A DNA stretch of 64,000 bases from Corynebacterium breve. GTDB lineage: Bacteria > Actinomycetota > Actinomycetes > Mycobacteriales > Mycobacteriaceae. Both the position numbers and the translations under genes were made by a program. Shown here piece after piece: positions 49,113-58,025 of the stretch. Positions within the stretch are counted from its first letter, which is position 1; every line of letters starts with the position of its first letter. Location of the stretch: the NCBI RefSeq assembly GCF_030252165.1, contig NZ_CP126969.1, forward strand, positions 2,232,001 through 2,296,000, in the 5' to 3' direction. The notes under the pieces are model-generated. The model worked only from the letters and a program-made list of their open reading frames with translations, was not told where the DNA came from and did not search any database.

Positions 49113-50405
49113 ATGACCACCACCGGACAGGCACGTACCGCAGCAGAAATCCAGAAGGATTGGGACACCAACCCACGCTGGGAAGGCATCACCCGCAACT
49201 ACACCGCAGAGCAGGTTGAAGCACTGCAGGGCCAGGTCATCGAGGAGCACACCCTCGCACGTCGCGGCGCTGAAATCCTCTGGGAGGAAGTAACCAAGGG
49301 CGACGGCCACTACATCAACGCACTGGGCGCACTCACCGGTAACCAGGCAGTTCAGCAGGTCCGCGGTGGCCTGAAGGCTGTTTACCTCTCCGGTTGGCAG
49401 GTAGCTGGTGACGCAAACCTTTCCGGCCACACCTACCCAGACCAGTCCCTGTACCCAGCAAACTCCGTTCCTAACGTTGTTCGCCGCATCAACAACGCAC
49501 TGCTTCGCGCAGACGAGATCTCCCGCGTCGAGGGCGACGACTCCGTTGACAACTGGCTCGTTCCAATCGTTGCTGACGGTGAGGCTGGCTTCGGTGGCGC
49601 ACTGAACGTATACGAACTGCAGAAGGCAATGATCAACGCTGGTGCAGCAGGTACCCACTGGGAAGACCAGCTCGCATCCGAGAAGAAGTGTGGCCACCTC
49701 GGCGGCAAGGTTCTGATCCCAACCCAGCAGCACATCCGCACCCTGACCTCCGCTCGCCTGGCAGCAGACGTTGCTAACACCCCAACCGTCATCATCGCTC
49801 GTACCGACGCTGAGGCTGCAACCCTGATCACCTCCGACGTTGATGAGCGCGACAAGCCATTCATCACCGGCGACCGCACCGCAGAGGGCTACTACCAGGT
49901 ACAGAACGGCCTGGAGCCTTGCATCGCTCGTGCGAAGTCCTACGCTCCATACGCAGACATGATCTGGATGGAGACCGGTACCCCAGACCTCGAGCTGGCG
50001 AAGAAGTTCGCAGAGGGCGTCAAGTCTGAGTTCCCAGACCAGCTGCTCTCCTACAACTGCTCCCCATCCTTCAACTGGTCCGCACACCTCGACGCAGACG
50101 AGATCGCAAAGTTCCAGAAGGAACTCGGCGCAATGGGCTTCACCTTCCAGTTCATCACCCTGGCTGGCTTCCACGCACTCAACTACTCCATGTTCGACCT
50201 GGCTTACGGCTACGCACGCGACGGCATGACCTCCTTCGTCGACCTGCAGAACCGCGAGTTCAAGGCAGCAGAAGAGCGCGGCTTCACCGCTGTCAAGCAC
50301 CAGCGCGAGGTTGGTGCAGGCTACTTCGACAACATTGCAACCACCGTGGATCCAAACTCCTCCACCACCGCACTGAAGGGCTCCACCGAGGAAGGCCAGT
50401 TCTAG
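49113..50405 (+). CDS. aceA: Isocitrate lyase
   Basis: 430 residues. It splits isocitrate to glyoxylate and succinate. The catalytic loop [17 protein letters not shown] has the active-site Cys; metal and substrate blocks include [12 protein letters not shown] and [13 protein letters not shown]. Codon use is extreme (almost only GCA, CTG, TCC, AAC), marking a highly expressed gene. GAGGAAAGGA precedes the ATG. It lacks the dispersed 12-mer. Confidence 0.97.
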   Translation: MTTTGQARTAAEIQKDWDTNPRWEGITRNYTAEQVEALQGQVIEEHTLARRGAEILWEEVTKGDGHYINALGALTGNQAVQQVRGGLKAVYLSGWQVAGDANLSGHTYPDQSLYPANSVPNVVRRINNALLRADEISRVEGDDSVDNWLVPIVADGEAGFGGALNVYELQKAMINAGAAGTHWEDQLASEKKCGHLGGKVLIPTQQHIRTLTSARLAADVANTPTVIIARTDAEAATLITSDVDERDKPFITGDRTAEGYYQVQNGLEPCIARAKSYAPYADMIWMETGTPDLELAKKFAEGVKSEFPDQLLSYNCSPSFNWSAHLDADEIAKFQKELGAMGFTFQFITLAGFHALNYSMFDLAYGYARDGMTSFVDLQNREFKAAEERGFTAVKHQREVGAGYFDNIATTVDPNSSTTALKGSTEEGQF

Positions 50406-50450
50406 TTTCTCACTAGACACCGTCTAACGATGGGCCCAGAGAGGCCAGAT

Positions 50451-50481
50451 AGGGAGGTCGCGGTAACGCGAGCCTCCCTTT
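50451..50481 (+). terminator. Terminator after aceA
   Basis: AGGGAGG-TCGCG-GTAA-CGCGA-GCCTCCCT, a 12-bp stem with a one-base bulge and a GNRA-like GTAA loop, followed by TTT. It starts 46 bases after the stop. Confidence 0.85.
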
Positions 50482-50511
50482 CGCCATTTTCCACACAGAA
50501 AGAGAACACTC

Positions 50512-51003
50512 ATGGAATCCTGCATGCTAACCGCTGATATCGCTGACGTGTACGGCGATAACATCCAAAGCTGCGATACTCAGTTCAACAACTACGGCGG
50601 CAAGACCACTTTTTGCGGCCCGATCACCACAGTGAGCTGCTTCCAAGACAACGGGCTAGTAAAGAAGATTCTCAACAGCCCGAATCCTGGTGGAGTGCTC
50701 GTCGTGGACGGTTACGGAAGCGTACACACCGCGTTGATGGGTGACATGATCGCCGCAGCCGCAGTGAAGAACGGCTGGGCGGGTGTCATCATCCACGGCG
50801 CGATCCGCGACTCAGCAGCTGTCGCCGAGATGGACCTTGGCGTGAAGGCGCTGGGCACCAATCCGCGCAAATCCTCCAAGGAAGGCATTGGCCACGTGGA
50901 CGCTTCCGTCTCGTTCGGTGGAATCACATTCCACCCGGACCACTTCGTCTACGCAGACGCTGACGGGATCGTCGTCACGCCGGAGCCGATTCATCAAGAC
51001 TAG
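50512..51003 (+). CDS. rraA: RraA-family protein
   Basis: 163 residues: LTADIADVYGDNIQSCDTQFNNYGGKTTFCGPI, NPGGVLVVDGYGSVHTALMGDMIA and GAIRDSAAVAEMDLGVKALGTNP are typical of actinobacterial RraA/MenG-like proteins. The GxIRD residues are those of metal-dependent hydroxy-oxoglutarate aldolase or oxaloacetate decarboxylase members, so it may be an enzyme rather than, or as well as, an RNase E inhibitor. Downstream of aceA after a terminator. Confidence 0.88.
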   Translation: MESCMLTADIADVYGDNIQSCDTQFNNYGGKTTFCGPITTVSCFQDNGLVKKILNSPNPGGVLVVDGYGSVHTALMGDMIAAAAVKNGWAGVIIHGAIRDSAAVAEMDLGVKALGTNPRKSSKEGIGHVDASVSFGGITFHPDHFVYADADGIVVTPEPIHQD

Positions 51004-51026
51004 GCAGCATGGATAGACTGACCTTC

Positions 51027-51839
51027 ATGCCTGAAGGTCACGTCATCCACCGCCTTGCCAACACGCTGAACGAAGACTTCCGCGGCAAAGACCTGCAGGT
51101 CACCAGCCCGCAAGGGCGGTTTGCCGCGGAAGCAGCGCTTCTCGACGAACACTCCATCGCCCGCGCTGAGACCTTTGGCAAGCACCTCTTCGTTGATTTT
51201 GACATCGATCACCCAGAGCACATCGTCTACATCCACCTCGGTCTCATCGGCACCCTCCGATTCGAGCCGCTGGAAGACTATTGGGGACAAATGCGACTGC
51301 GCATCGCCACCGACACGCAGGCCGCCAATTTGCGCGGCCCCCAATTCTGTCGCCTCATCACCGACGCAGAAATGCAAGCGATCGTGGATCGTACCGGTGA
51401 AGATCCACTTCGCGCTGACGCCCGCCCTGCGGAATTGTGGCCGCGTGTGAAGCGCTCCAAGCGCAGTATCGGATCGCTCCTGATGGATCAGAAATACTTC
51501 GCAGGCGTGGGCAATATCTACCGCGCAGAGACACTCTTTCGCTTGGGGGTGTCGCCTTTCGCGGCGGGGTCGTCGTTAAGCACTGAGCTTTTCGACGAAA
51601 TCTGGGCCGACCTCGTTCACCTCATGCGCATCGGCGTGGAACGCGGGCGCATCGACACTGTGCGCGACGAGCACCTGCCCGAGGCGATGGGAAGGGAACC
51701 TCGCAAAGATGATCACGGTGGCGAAGTGTACGTGTATCGACGTGCAGGGCTGCCGTGTTATGTGTGCGGGGCGCCGATCATGGAAAAGGTGATGGAGGGG
51801 CGCAATTTGTTCTGGTGCCCGTCGTGCCAACAACGCTAG
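51027..51839 (+). CDS. Fpg/Nei-family DNA glycosylase
   Basis: 270 residues. After Met the protein starts PEGHVIHRLA, so Pro2 and Glu3, the catalytic pair, are exposed. A helix-two-turn-helix region is followed by a four-Cys zinc finger (CYVCGAPIMEKVMEGRNLFWCPSC). It removes oxidised bases and nicks abasic sites. TAGACT seven bases before the ATG at 51027 marks a leaderless start, and this start puts Pro at position 2 as chemistry demands. Two inverted copies of the dispersed 12-mer lie at 51570-51598. Confidence 0.93.
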   Translation: MPEGHVIHRLANTLNEDFRGKDLQVTSPQGRFAAEAALLDEHSIARAETFGKHLFVDFDIDHPEHIVYIHLGLIGTLRFEPLEDYWGQMRLRIATDTQAANLRGPQFCRLITDAEMQAIVDRTGEDPLRADARPAELWPRVKRSKRSIGSLLMDQKYFAGVGNIYRAETLFRLGVSPFAAGSSLSTELFDEIWADLVHLMRIGVERGRIDTVRDEHLPEAMGREPRKDDHGGEVYVYRRAGLPCYVCGAPIMEKVMEGRNLFWCPSCQQR

Positions 51840-51849
51840 TGTCGGGGGT

Positions 51850-53439
51850 ATGAGCTACCTCTTCACTGCCGACGAAATTCGTGCCGCCGAAAAGCCACTG
51901 CTTGACGCACAGGGGTTTCCCGATCAGCTGATGCAGTCCGCTGCTCATGCCGTTTTCGAGGTTGCCCAGGCAATGCTCGAATGGCCTGAGCATTGGGTTT
52001 CCGAGCACGTCGACGACCGCAACCGCGTGCTTATTCTCGCTGGTAGCGGCGGAAACGGCGGTGACGCTTTATACGCCGGCGCGGAGTTGGCGCGGGCAGG
52101 CCACCCGGTAGATGTTTGGCTGACCTCGGGGGAGAGTCATCACGGTTCGCTTCTGCAAAACCGTCTGGGTGGCCAGACGCTTTTGCAGAACCCAACTGCG
52201 GACACCATCGATCCCCGGCACTACAAGCTCGCAATCGACGGAATCACCGGCATCGGCGGCCGCGGCGGCCTCAGCGAAGAAGTGGGCGAAGTCCTCAAAG
52301 CGCTCAAGGCCTGGTACGTGGACATTCTGTCCGTCGATGTGCCCAGCGGAGTCAACGCGGACACCGGTGAAGCCTATGACATACACGTCGAAGCCGACGT
52401 CACGGTGACATTCGGTGGGTGGCGCCGTGCCCACGCACTCGCACCAGAATGCGGCATCCAGTTGCTGTCGGACATCGAAATCCCGGGGCACAAACTTTCC
52501 GACGAACTGCACAGCAACCTCGGCAAAGGTGAGCTCGCCTACCTGGGCTCGCGGGCGATCGTTCCTGATCACGCCTGGCCGGACGGCATCTCGCCCCTGA
52601 GCCATGAGAACGTGAATCACTACGAACCTGGCCCGCACGATGATAAGTACACCGGCGGAGTCGTCGGAATTCGTGCTGGCAGTGGCAAGTATCCCGGCGC
52701 GGCGATCCTCGCGACCGCAGGTGCTGTCAACGCCACCCCGGCGATGGTGCGTTACGTCGGCCCACAAGCTCTTGAGGTGGTCCGCGCGCACCCGGAGGTA
52801 GTGGTCACCGAAACGCTTGCCGACGCTGGCCAGGTCCAAGCCTGGGTCTTCGGCCCCGGTGCCGGGACCGACCGCACTGACGAGCTGGCCGAGTTGCTTG
52901 CTCGCGATACGCCGCTGCTCATCGATGCCGACGGCATCACGCTGATCGCAGAAAGTGCTGAGCTTCAGAAACAGCTGACTCGTCGTGAAGCAATCACGGT
53001 GCTCACCCCGCACGACGGCGAGTTCGTCCGCCTGCGCGAAGCACTCGGTCTTGCTCCTGGTGATCGCTTGGCGGAGACCGAAGCAATGGCCCAGCATCTC
53101 GGGTGCGCCGTGTTGCGCAAAGGTCGCGCGACCATCATTGTCGAGCAGCCTTGCGATGACGTGCAGACGCACGTCCATATCGTCGACGCCGGAAACTCAT
53201 GGGCCGCAACACCAGGGTCCGGCGATGTTCTCGCAGGACTCATGGGTGCATTCATGGCCCGCGCCGGAGCCGAGTTTCCCAAAGCATCGCAGTATTCGTT
53301 GTCCCAGGCTGTCACTGTGCACGCCCGAGCAGCCCATTTGTCGGCGCAGACGGAGTTTGGGGCGGGGGTGTCGTCGGCAAGCAAAATTGCGGACGCCGTG
53401 CCAAGCGCAATCGCGCAGCTTGCCTATCGACGATTCTGA
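51850..53439 (+). CDS. nnr: Bifunctional NAD(P)HX epimerase/dehydratase
   Basis: 529 residues. The N-terminal half is the epimerase (LILAGSGGNGGDALYAGAELARAGH, SVDVPSGVNADTG). The C-terminal half is the ADP/ATP-dependent dehydratase (VVGIRAGSGKYPGAAILA, VLTPHDGEF, AATPGSGDVLAGLMGA). It repairs hydrated NAD(P)H. TAGTGT seven bases before the ATG indicates leaderless translation. A 40-bp palindrome, also found at two non-coding sites, sits in frame at codons 101-114 and encodes LLQNRLGGQTLLQN, in a surface loop of the epimerase half. Confidence 0.92.
   Translation: MSYLFTADEIRAAEKPLLDAQGFPDQLMQSAAHAVFEVAQAMLEWPEHWVSEHVDDRNRVLILAGSGGNGGDALYAGAELARAGHPVDVWLTSGESHHGSLLQNRLGGQTLLQNPTADTIDPRHYKLAIDGITGIGGRGGLSEEVGEVLKALKAWYVDILSVDVPSGVNADTGEAYDIHVEADVTVTFGGWRRAHALAPECGIQLLSDIEIPGHKLSDELHSNLGKGELAYLGSRAIVPDHAWPDGISPLSHENVNHYEPGPHDDKYTGGVVGIRAGSGKYPGAAILATAGAVNATPAMVRYVGPQALEVVRAHPEVVVTETLADAGQVQAWVFGPGAGTDRTDELAELLARDTPLLIDADGITLIAESAELQKQLTRREAITVLTPHDGEFVRLREALGLAPGDRLAETEAMAQHLGCAVLRKGRATIIVEQPCDDVQTHVHIVDAGNSWAATPGSGDVLAGLMGAFMARAGAEFPKASQYSLSQAVTVHARAAHLSAQTEFGAGVSSASKIADAVPSAIAQLAYRRF
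52151..52190. repeat. 40-bp palindromic repeat, copy 2, inside nnr
   Basis: Arms TTCTGCAAAACCGTCTGG and CCAGACGCTTTTGCAGAA, loop GTGG; one mismatch between arms. The left arm is identical to that of copy 1. It is read through in frame by nnr. Confidence 0.85.
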
Positions 53440-54155
53440 GGCCACACCCACGTCATCGCCGCCCAGATTGCGCCGACGACCGGTGACAAAATGATTAGGT
53501 ACACGGGCCACGGGCCGAAGAAATCGAGGATGGAGACACCACGCGGTTTGCCGGCAAGGAAGCTGTAGTTCCCGCCGGTGCGCTTATTCATATTGGCGGA
53601 AAACACAGCCCACACAACACTAATTCCGCAGGTAATACGCCAATCGCGCCAGCTTGGACGGTAGCCAAGGCCGAATGTGAGGACCACCGGGGCCACAAGC
53701 GCAACCGCGTGGAAGTACCAGTAGGCGAGTTCCTGAAGGCGGGGCCGGTCGAGGACGTACGCCATGTCCGGGGTAAGCAACGCCATCGAGTTCAGCAGCG
53801 TGCCCCAGTAGTACGACAATCCGGTGGCGGTTGGGTTGCCGGTGGCCACCGCGAGCGGAGTGATCACCCGGAGGCAATCACTGACGTGGAATGGCGCGGT
53901 CTCATCCCACACAATGCGCGATGGGTGCAATACATACGAGTAATACGCCACGACGAGGATCCCCATTATGGCGCCGGCGACCATACGCGCGGACTTCACA
54001 ACTGATTTCGGCAATCTTTTCACCGTTACAACCAGGATTCCGGACACGATGATGACCAGTACTACAGCCGCGAGATGAGTGCGGTCGAACTGTGTGATCG
54101 TCGGATAGGTCTTGCCGGTGTGCCGGGAAGTCCACGGTTGAGGTTGAAAAGGCAC
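53424..54155 (-). CDS. TIGR02206/YwaF-type membrane protein
   Basis: 243 residues with six or seven hydrophobic helices: TGLSYYWGTLLNSMALLTPDM, YWYFHAVALVAPVVLTFGLGYRP and ANMNKRTGGNYSFLAGKP are typical of the TIGR02206 (YwaF) family of integral membrane proteins, function unknown. The start is the GTG at 54155, because TACTAT lies seven bases upstream in the leaderless layout; a TTG at 54173 overlaps that promoter. The 3' end overlaps nnr by 16 bases. Confidence 0.8.
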   Translation of the reverse strand: MPFQPQPWTSRHTGKTYPTITQFDRTHLAAVVLVIIVSGILVVTVKRLPKSVVKSARMVAGAIMGILVVAYYSYVLHPSRIVWDETAPFHVSDCLRVITPLAVATGNPTATGLSYYWGTLLNSMALLTPDMAYVLDRPRLQELAYWYFHAVALVAPVVLTFGLGYRPSWRDWRITCGISVVWAVFSANMNKRTGGNYSFLAGKPRGVSILDFFGPWPVYLIILSPVVGAIWAAMTWVWPQNRR

Positions 54156-54241
54156 GATAAAGATAGTACTCAATCGGCCCGAAGTGTCGGGACCAGGTCG
54201 CGGACGATCGCATTGGTCCCCAATTGGACTAGCATTGCAGT

Positions 54242-55249
54242 ATGAGTGATTTCCCAGCCGTCATCGTCGGTGCTGGTCAGGCCGGTCTCGCCACCGCGTA
54301 CTACTTGCGAAAACTGGGCATCGAGCCAGTGCTATTGGACAACCAGCTCGGCCCGGGTGGCGCGTGGCAACAGTATTGGGAATCGCTGACGTTGTTTTCC
54401 TCCGCCGGGTTTTCCAACCTGCCCGGGATGCCGATGCCAGCCTATGACGGTTTTCCGCCTCGCGACCATGTGATTGACTATTTTACTGCCTGGGAAGAGC
54501 GCTATAAGTTTGATATTCGCAGGCCGGTGAACGTGAGCAAGGTTGACCACAACGGGGAGCTTTTCGAGGTCACAGCAGGCGTGGTGTCCTCTGGGCAGAA
54601 GCAGGTGTACACAGCCGATAACGTAGTGATGGCAACCGGCAATTGGTCGTCCCCATTTGTGCCTGCGGTGCCGGGTTCGATCACAGGCCAGATGTGGCAT
54701 TCGGCAAACTACCCAGGCAAAGACACTTTCCGCGGGACTCGGGTGGCAGTGGTGGGCGGTGCTAACTCCGGTGCACAGATCGCGGCAGAACTAACCGAAG
54801 TTGCAGATGTCATCTGGCTGACCACCCACGAGCCACGCTGGATGCCCGATGACGTGGACGGCTCAGTGCTGTTTAAACGCAATCGCGAACGCTACCTGGC
54901 GATTTCCCGCGGTGAAGCAGACCCCGGTGGCGTGGAGAACCTGGGAGATATCGTGATGGTTCCGCCGGTGCTGCGAGCCCGCAATGAAGGCCGCTTGAAA
55001 GCCACCCCGATGGTGGACAGCCTCGATGAGCTCGACGTCGACCATCTCATCTGGTGCACCGGTTTCCGCCCGTCGGTTGGTCCCGTGCGCCACCTCCTCA
55101 ACGGCTACGCACCGAAGGTCGAAGGGCTTTATCTCATCGGATTCTCCCAGGCCAATGGCCCCGGCGCAGACACCATCATGGGTGTGAGTCCTTTTGCGAA
55201 GCAGGCGGCATCGTCGATAAGCAAGCGCCTAAACCACAGTGGTGAGTAA
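54242..55249 (+). CDS. FAD-dependent monooxygenase-like oxidoreductase
   Basis: 335 residues. FAD loop VIVGAGQAGLATAYYLRKLG at the N terminus, the pattern FPPRDHVIDYFTAWEER, NADPH loop VAVVGGANSGAQIAAEL and C-terminal LIWCTGFRPS. This fits the flavin monooxygenase-like group near ArsO/CzcO; substrate unknown. TAGCAT six bases before the ATG indicates a leaderless start. The last 21 bases overlap the convergent cupin gene. Confidence 0.82.
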   Translation: MSDFPAVIVGAGQAGLATAYYLRKLGIEPVLLDNQLGPGGAWQQYWESLTLFSSAGFSNLPGMPMPAYDGFPPRDHVIDYFTAWEERYKFDIRRPVNVSKVDHNGELFEVTAGVVSSGQKQVYTADNVVMATGNWSSPFVPAVPGSITGQMWHSANYPGKDTFRGTRVAVVGGANSGAQIAAELTEVADVIWLTTHEPRWMPDDVDGSVLFKRNRERYLAISRGEADPGGVENLGDIVMVPPVLRARNEGRLKATPMVDSLDELDVDHLIWCTGFRPSVGPVRHLLNGYAPKVEGLYLIGFSQANGPGADTIMGVSPFAKQAASSISKRLNHSGE

Positions 55250-55531
55250 GTAGACTGAGTGCTCGTTGGCGGTTACCGTGCGACGGTCTGCGTCTGGCAC
55301 GAAGAACTCGCCTTCACCCACGATGGCATCACCGATCGCGATTTCACCCATGAGAACCAGTACTGATTCACATTTTGGTGCGTTGTGCTCGGAAGTTTCC
55401 GTGCCCTTTGCCAACGCGATTGCAGTCTGGCGGAGGTGCCCCTCGTTGATGATGATCTTGGCGGCGCGGCCGTGCGCGCTGTTGATGGCTTTGGCTAGTA
55501 AGTCGCGGGCTTTGGTATCCAGGTTGTCCAT
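55229..55531 (-). CDS. Small cupin-fold protein
   Basis: 100 residues: a helical start (MDNLDTKARDLLAKAINSAHGR), then a cupin barrel (GHLRQTAIALAKGTETSEHNAP, SVLVLMGEIAIGDAIVGEGEFFVPDADRRTV). The His/Glu metal ligands are mostly absent, so catalysis is doubtful; it resembles LuxR-type cupin antioxidants. TAGGAT six bases upstream of the ATG gives a leaderless start. Its first 23 codons recur as a remnant at 59730-59798. It shares a 10-bp inverted repeat with the divergent MFS gene. Confidence 0.75.
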   Translation of the reverse strand: MDNLDTKARDLLAKAINSAHGRAAKIIINEGHLRQTAIALAKGTETSEHNAPKCESVLVLMGEIAIGDAIVGEGEFFVPDADRRTVTANEHSVYLLTTVV

Positions 55532-55550
55532 GGCCCCATCCTACCCATAA

Positions 55551-55619
55551 TGTGAGGCGAGACACATTACATCTTTGCCGCGTTATCGCCGACACTCACC
55601 GGCTACCTTTCGCCTCACA
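55551..55619. promoter_or_regulatory. 10-bp inverted repeat between cupin and MFS genes
   Basis: TGTGAGGCGA (55551-55560) and its exact complement TCGCCTCACA (55610-55619), 49 bases apart in the divergent control region. The spacing suggests two operator half-sites looped by one regulator, or two monomer sites. Confidence 0.5.
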
Positions 55620-55645
55620 CGTTGAAAGATCGTACCGTTGGGCGC

Positions 55646-56805
55646 GTGCGCCACACAAAGTTTCCATTTCTCCCGCTCACCGCGATGGGTTTCGCCGCGT
55701 TTGTTTACGTCACTTTCGAGATGTTCGCCGTCGGCCTGATCACCCCGATGTCACGCGATCTGAATGTCACCGAAGGGCAGATCGGCCTGCTCATGACGGT
55801 ATATGCCGGCATCGTTGCGGTGGTGACCATCCCGATTATGTACTTCACGCGTACCTGGAATCGCAAGCCTTTGTTCATCGCCACGCTGGGGTTCCTGCTC
55901 GCAGGCATTGTCCTGCAGGCCACGGCCCCGAACTACGCGGTGCTCGTCGTCGCTAGGGCCACTGCGGCTCTTACCCACGGCCTATTTTGGTCCCTGGTCA
56001 ACGCCATGGCCGCACGCCTCGCCCCGGCGGGTTCAGCTGGAAAAGCAATCGGCCTAGTGTCCCTGGGCTCAACGATGGCGCTGGTTATCGGCTCACCACT
56101 GGCATCATTTTTCGGCGGAATCCTCGGGTGGCGCACGACGACATGGCTGCTTGGCATTCTCATTGCGGTTGCCGTTGCCGCGCTGTTTTTGAGCTTGCCG
56201 ACGATGCCAGCGCTCATCTCACCCTCGCGCGACAAAACAGCTTCTCGACGAAGCGCTCTCCCCTCGCTTGCCATTTACGTCGGCCTGGTTGTCACGGCCG
56301 CATTTGCCGCGTATACATTCCTCGGCCTCATCGTCGAGGTCTCGGCGGGCCCAAGCTTCGTCCCGGTTGGTCTGGCAGCATTCGGCACCTTCGGCATCGT
56401 CGGAGTTCTCGTGGCGACTCGCCTGGTAGATCGCCGCATGATCAGACTCAATGTCTTCGTGCCAGTGATGCTGGTCGTCGCTGCGGTTCTCGGTTTCGCA
56501 GCATTTAGCGTTTCGGGTGCGCTGGCCGTTGTACTGATCGGTGTCATGATCACCGTCTTCGGAATCGGCTACGGCGCTCTCCCCACAGTGGCCACGACCA
56601 TTTTTTGCACGCCGGAAGCGAGAACCAAGACCGTGCTTCATCGATCTACGTGGTCACCTACCAGGTGGGCATCGCTACCGGTTCCGCCCTGGGAGCAGTG
56701 ATCGTGGATGCCGGATACATCCCCGGCACTTTACTGATGATGGGACTCCTTGCCATGCTCGCAGGTGGTGCGCTTATTTTCTGGTCGCGCCCTCTGCTGC
56801 GGTAG
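55646..56805 (+). pseudogene. MFS efflux transporter, frameshifted
   Basis: The frame from the GTG at 55646 (TACCGT seven bases upstream) encodes eleven or so helices of an AraJ/DHA12-type efflux protein: TFEMFAVGLITPMSRDLNVTEGQIGLLMTVYAG, ARATAALTHGLFWSLVNAMAARL. After VATTIF at 56600 the frame goes wrong and ends at 56701, but the other frame continues the protein (HAGSENQDRASSIYVVTYQVGIATGSALG) to a natural end at 56805. A T6 run at 56601-56606 needs one more T to join them. It is a broken gene, slippage-controlled gene or sequence error. Confidence 0.8.
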
Positions 56806-57091
56806 CGAAGCCTGCTGGTTGGAACAAATACAAACACTATGACTTCCAATACAACAGCAATTGCTAGCTCTTTTGCTTTCGTGCAGGCCACAAACGTCAT
56901 ACTCCGTGCTGGGACTGACAGCAACAAACACATTTGGGTTCCTGTTAGACTCCAGCTAAAGGTTTTACGTGTCGATTCAATAAACTCACGAACGCTACAC
57001 TGCTCTAGGATGGTGCGAATCGTACCTAGAGAAGACGCGGGCCGCTTGTAATTGCTAGCATCCTCCAGCTTCGAACATAGAATTACTAACA
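56806..57091. other. AT-rich gap before the LysR gene
   Basis: 286 bases with lower GC than the surroundings and no gene-like frame on either strand. It probably holds the LysR promoter (TAGAAT eight bases before its start). It marks the left edge of the region that looks acquired. Confidence 0.4.
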
Positions 57092-57994
57092 ATGGATTTT
57101 CGCCAGTTGCAATACTTCATTGCCGTCGCCGAAGAACTCCACTTCGGGTACGCGGCGCAGCGATTGCACATGTCTCAACCGCCCCTTTCTAACGCCATAA
57201 GGAAGTTTGAAAGCGAACTGGAAGTGACTTTGTTTGACCGAAGTTCACGGTCAGTTTCGTTGACACCCGCGGGTTCATTCCTCCTCCCACGGGCGAAGCA
57301 AATTGTTCGAGAAGTAGACGATTTGAAGACTGCATTGTCAACTTTTGGTCAACAAGAACCAATTTCAGTACGCATCGGATTCGTTGGGACAGCTTCCTAT
57401 CAAATCATGCCCGAAGTACTTCGCGTTGCATCAGTAGAGAGGCCACATCTTTCTATAGAGGTACATGGGGAAATGGTTGCCCCAAACGTTGAGCGATCCT
57501 TGATTCATGGCGAACTTGATTTTGCGGTAGTTCGCCTACCTTCTGAAAACCCCCTGATCGAAGCAAAAGTATTACGTTCTGATCGATTCGTACTCGCGAT
57601 GCCACGTCATCACCGGTTGTTGACTGGTGGGAAATCGCCAACACTCAAAGATCTGCAAGGCGAGGATTTTGTAGCGTATGAGTCAAGCACGGCTGCCGCC
57701 AGGGTTCTAGACGCCGACGGCATCTTTAGACGAATCGTTCCACGCAGAATCACAAAGGTCCAAGAGACGTCAACGTTTCTTGCATTGGTTACTGCTGGAA
57801 TCGGAATTGGATTCATTCCCGAATATGCCTACCCGCTCAACGATTCTTCGCTTGTGTACCAACAGCTGCCTGGTTTGCCTTCTATAGATCTCGCGTTAGC
57901 CTGGCGCAAAGGCCTAGAAAACCCGCTTCACTCCTACATTGACTCATTGATGCAAAGAGTGATAGCGGGTTCTAGCGATGCGAGTTCTGATTAA
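57092..57994 (+). CDS. LysR-family regulator
   Basis: 300 residues. N-terminal LysR helix-turn-helix (MDFRQLQYFIAVAEELHFGYAAQRLHMSQPPLSNAIRKFE) and a periplasmic-binding-fold effector domain. It is convergent with the KdgT gene and probably regulates it through the box near 59259. Codon use is more AT-rich than neighbours and the dispersed 12-mer is absent, both signs of transfer. Confidence 0.88.
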   Translation: MDFRQLQYFIAVAEELHFGYAAQRLHMSQPPLSNAIRKFESELEVTLFDRSSRSVSLTPAGSFLLPRAKQIVREVDDLKTALSTFGQQEPISVRIGFVGTASYQIMPEVLRVASVERPHLSIEVHGEMVAPNVERSLIHGELDFAVVRLPSENPLIEAKVLRSDRFVLAMPRHHRLLTGGKSPTLKDLQGEDFVAYESSTAAARVLDADGIFRRIVPRRITKVQETSTFLALVTAGIGIGFIPEYAYPLNDSSLVYQQLPGLPSIDLALAWRKGLENPLHSYIDSLMQRVIAGSSDASSD

Positions 57995-58025
57995 CCTTCT
58001 TTTGCCAGAAGGATTCAACACTTAA

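Noticed and set aside
49026-50420. 464-codon open frame antisense to aceA
   Set aside because: Same codon-bias shadow; aceA itself has clear conserved active-site motifs.
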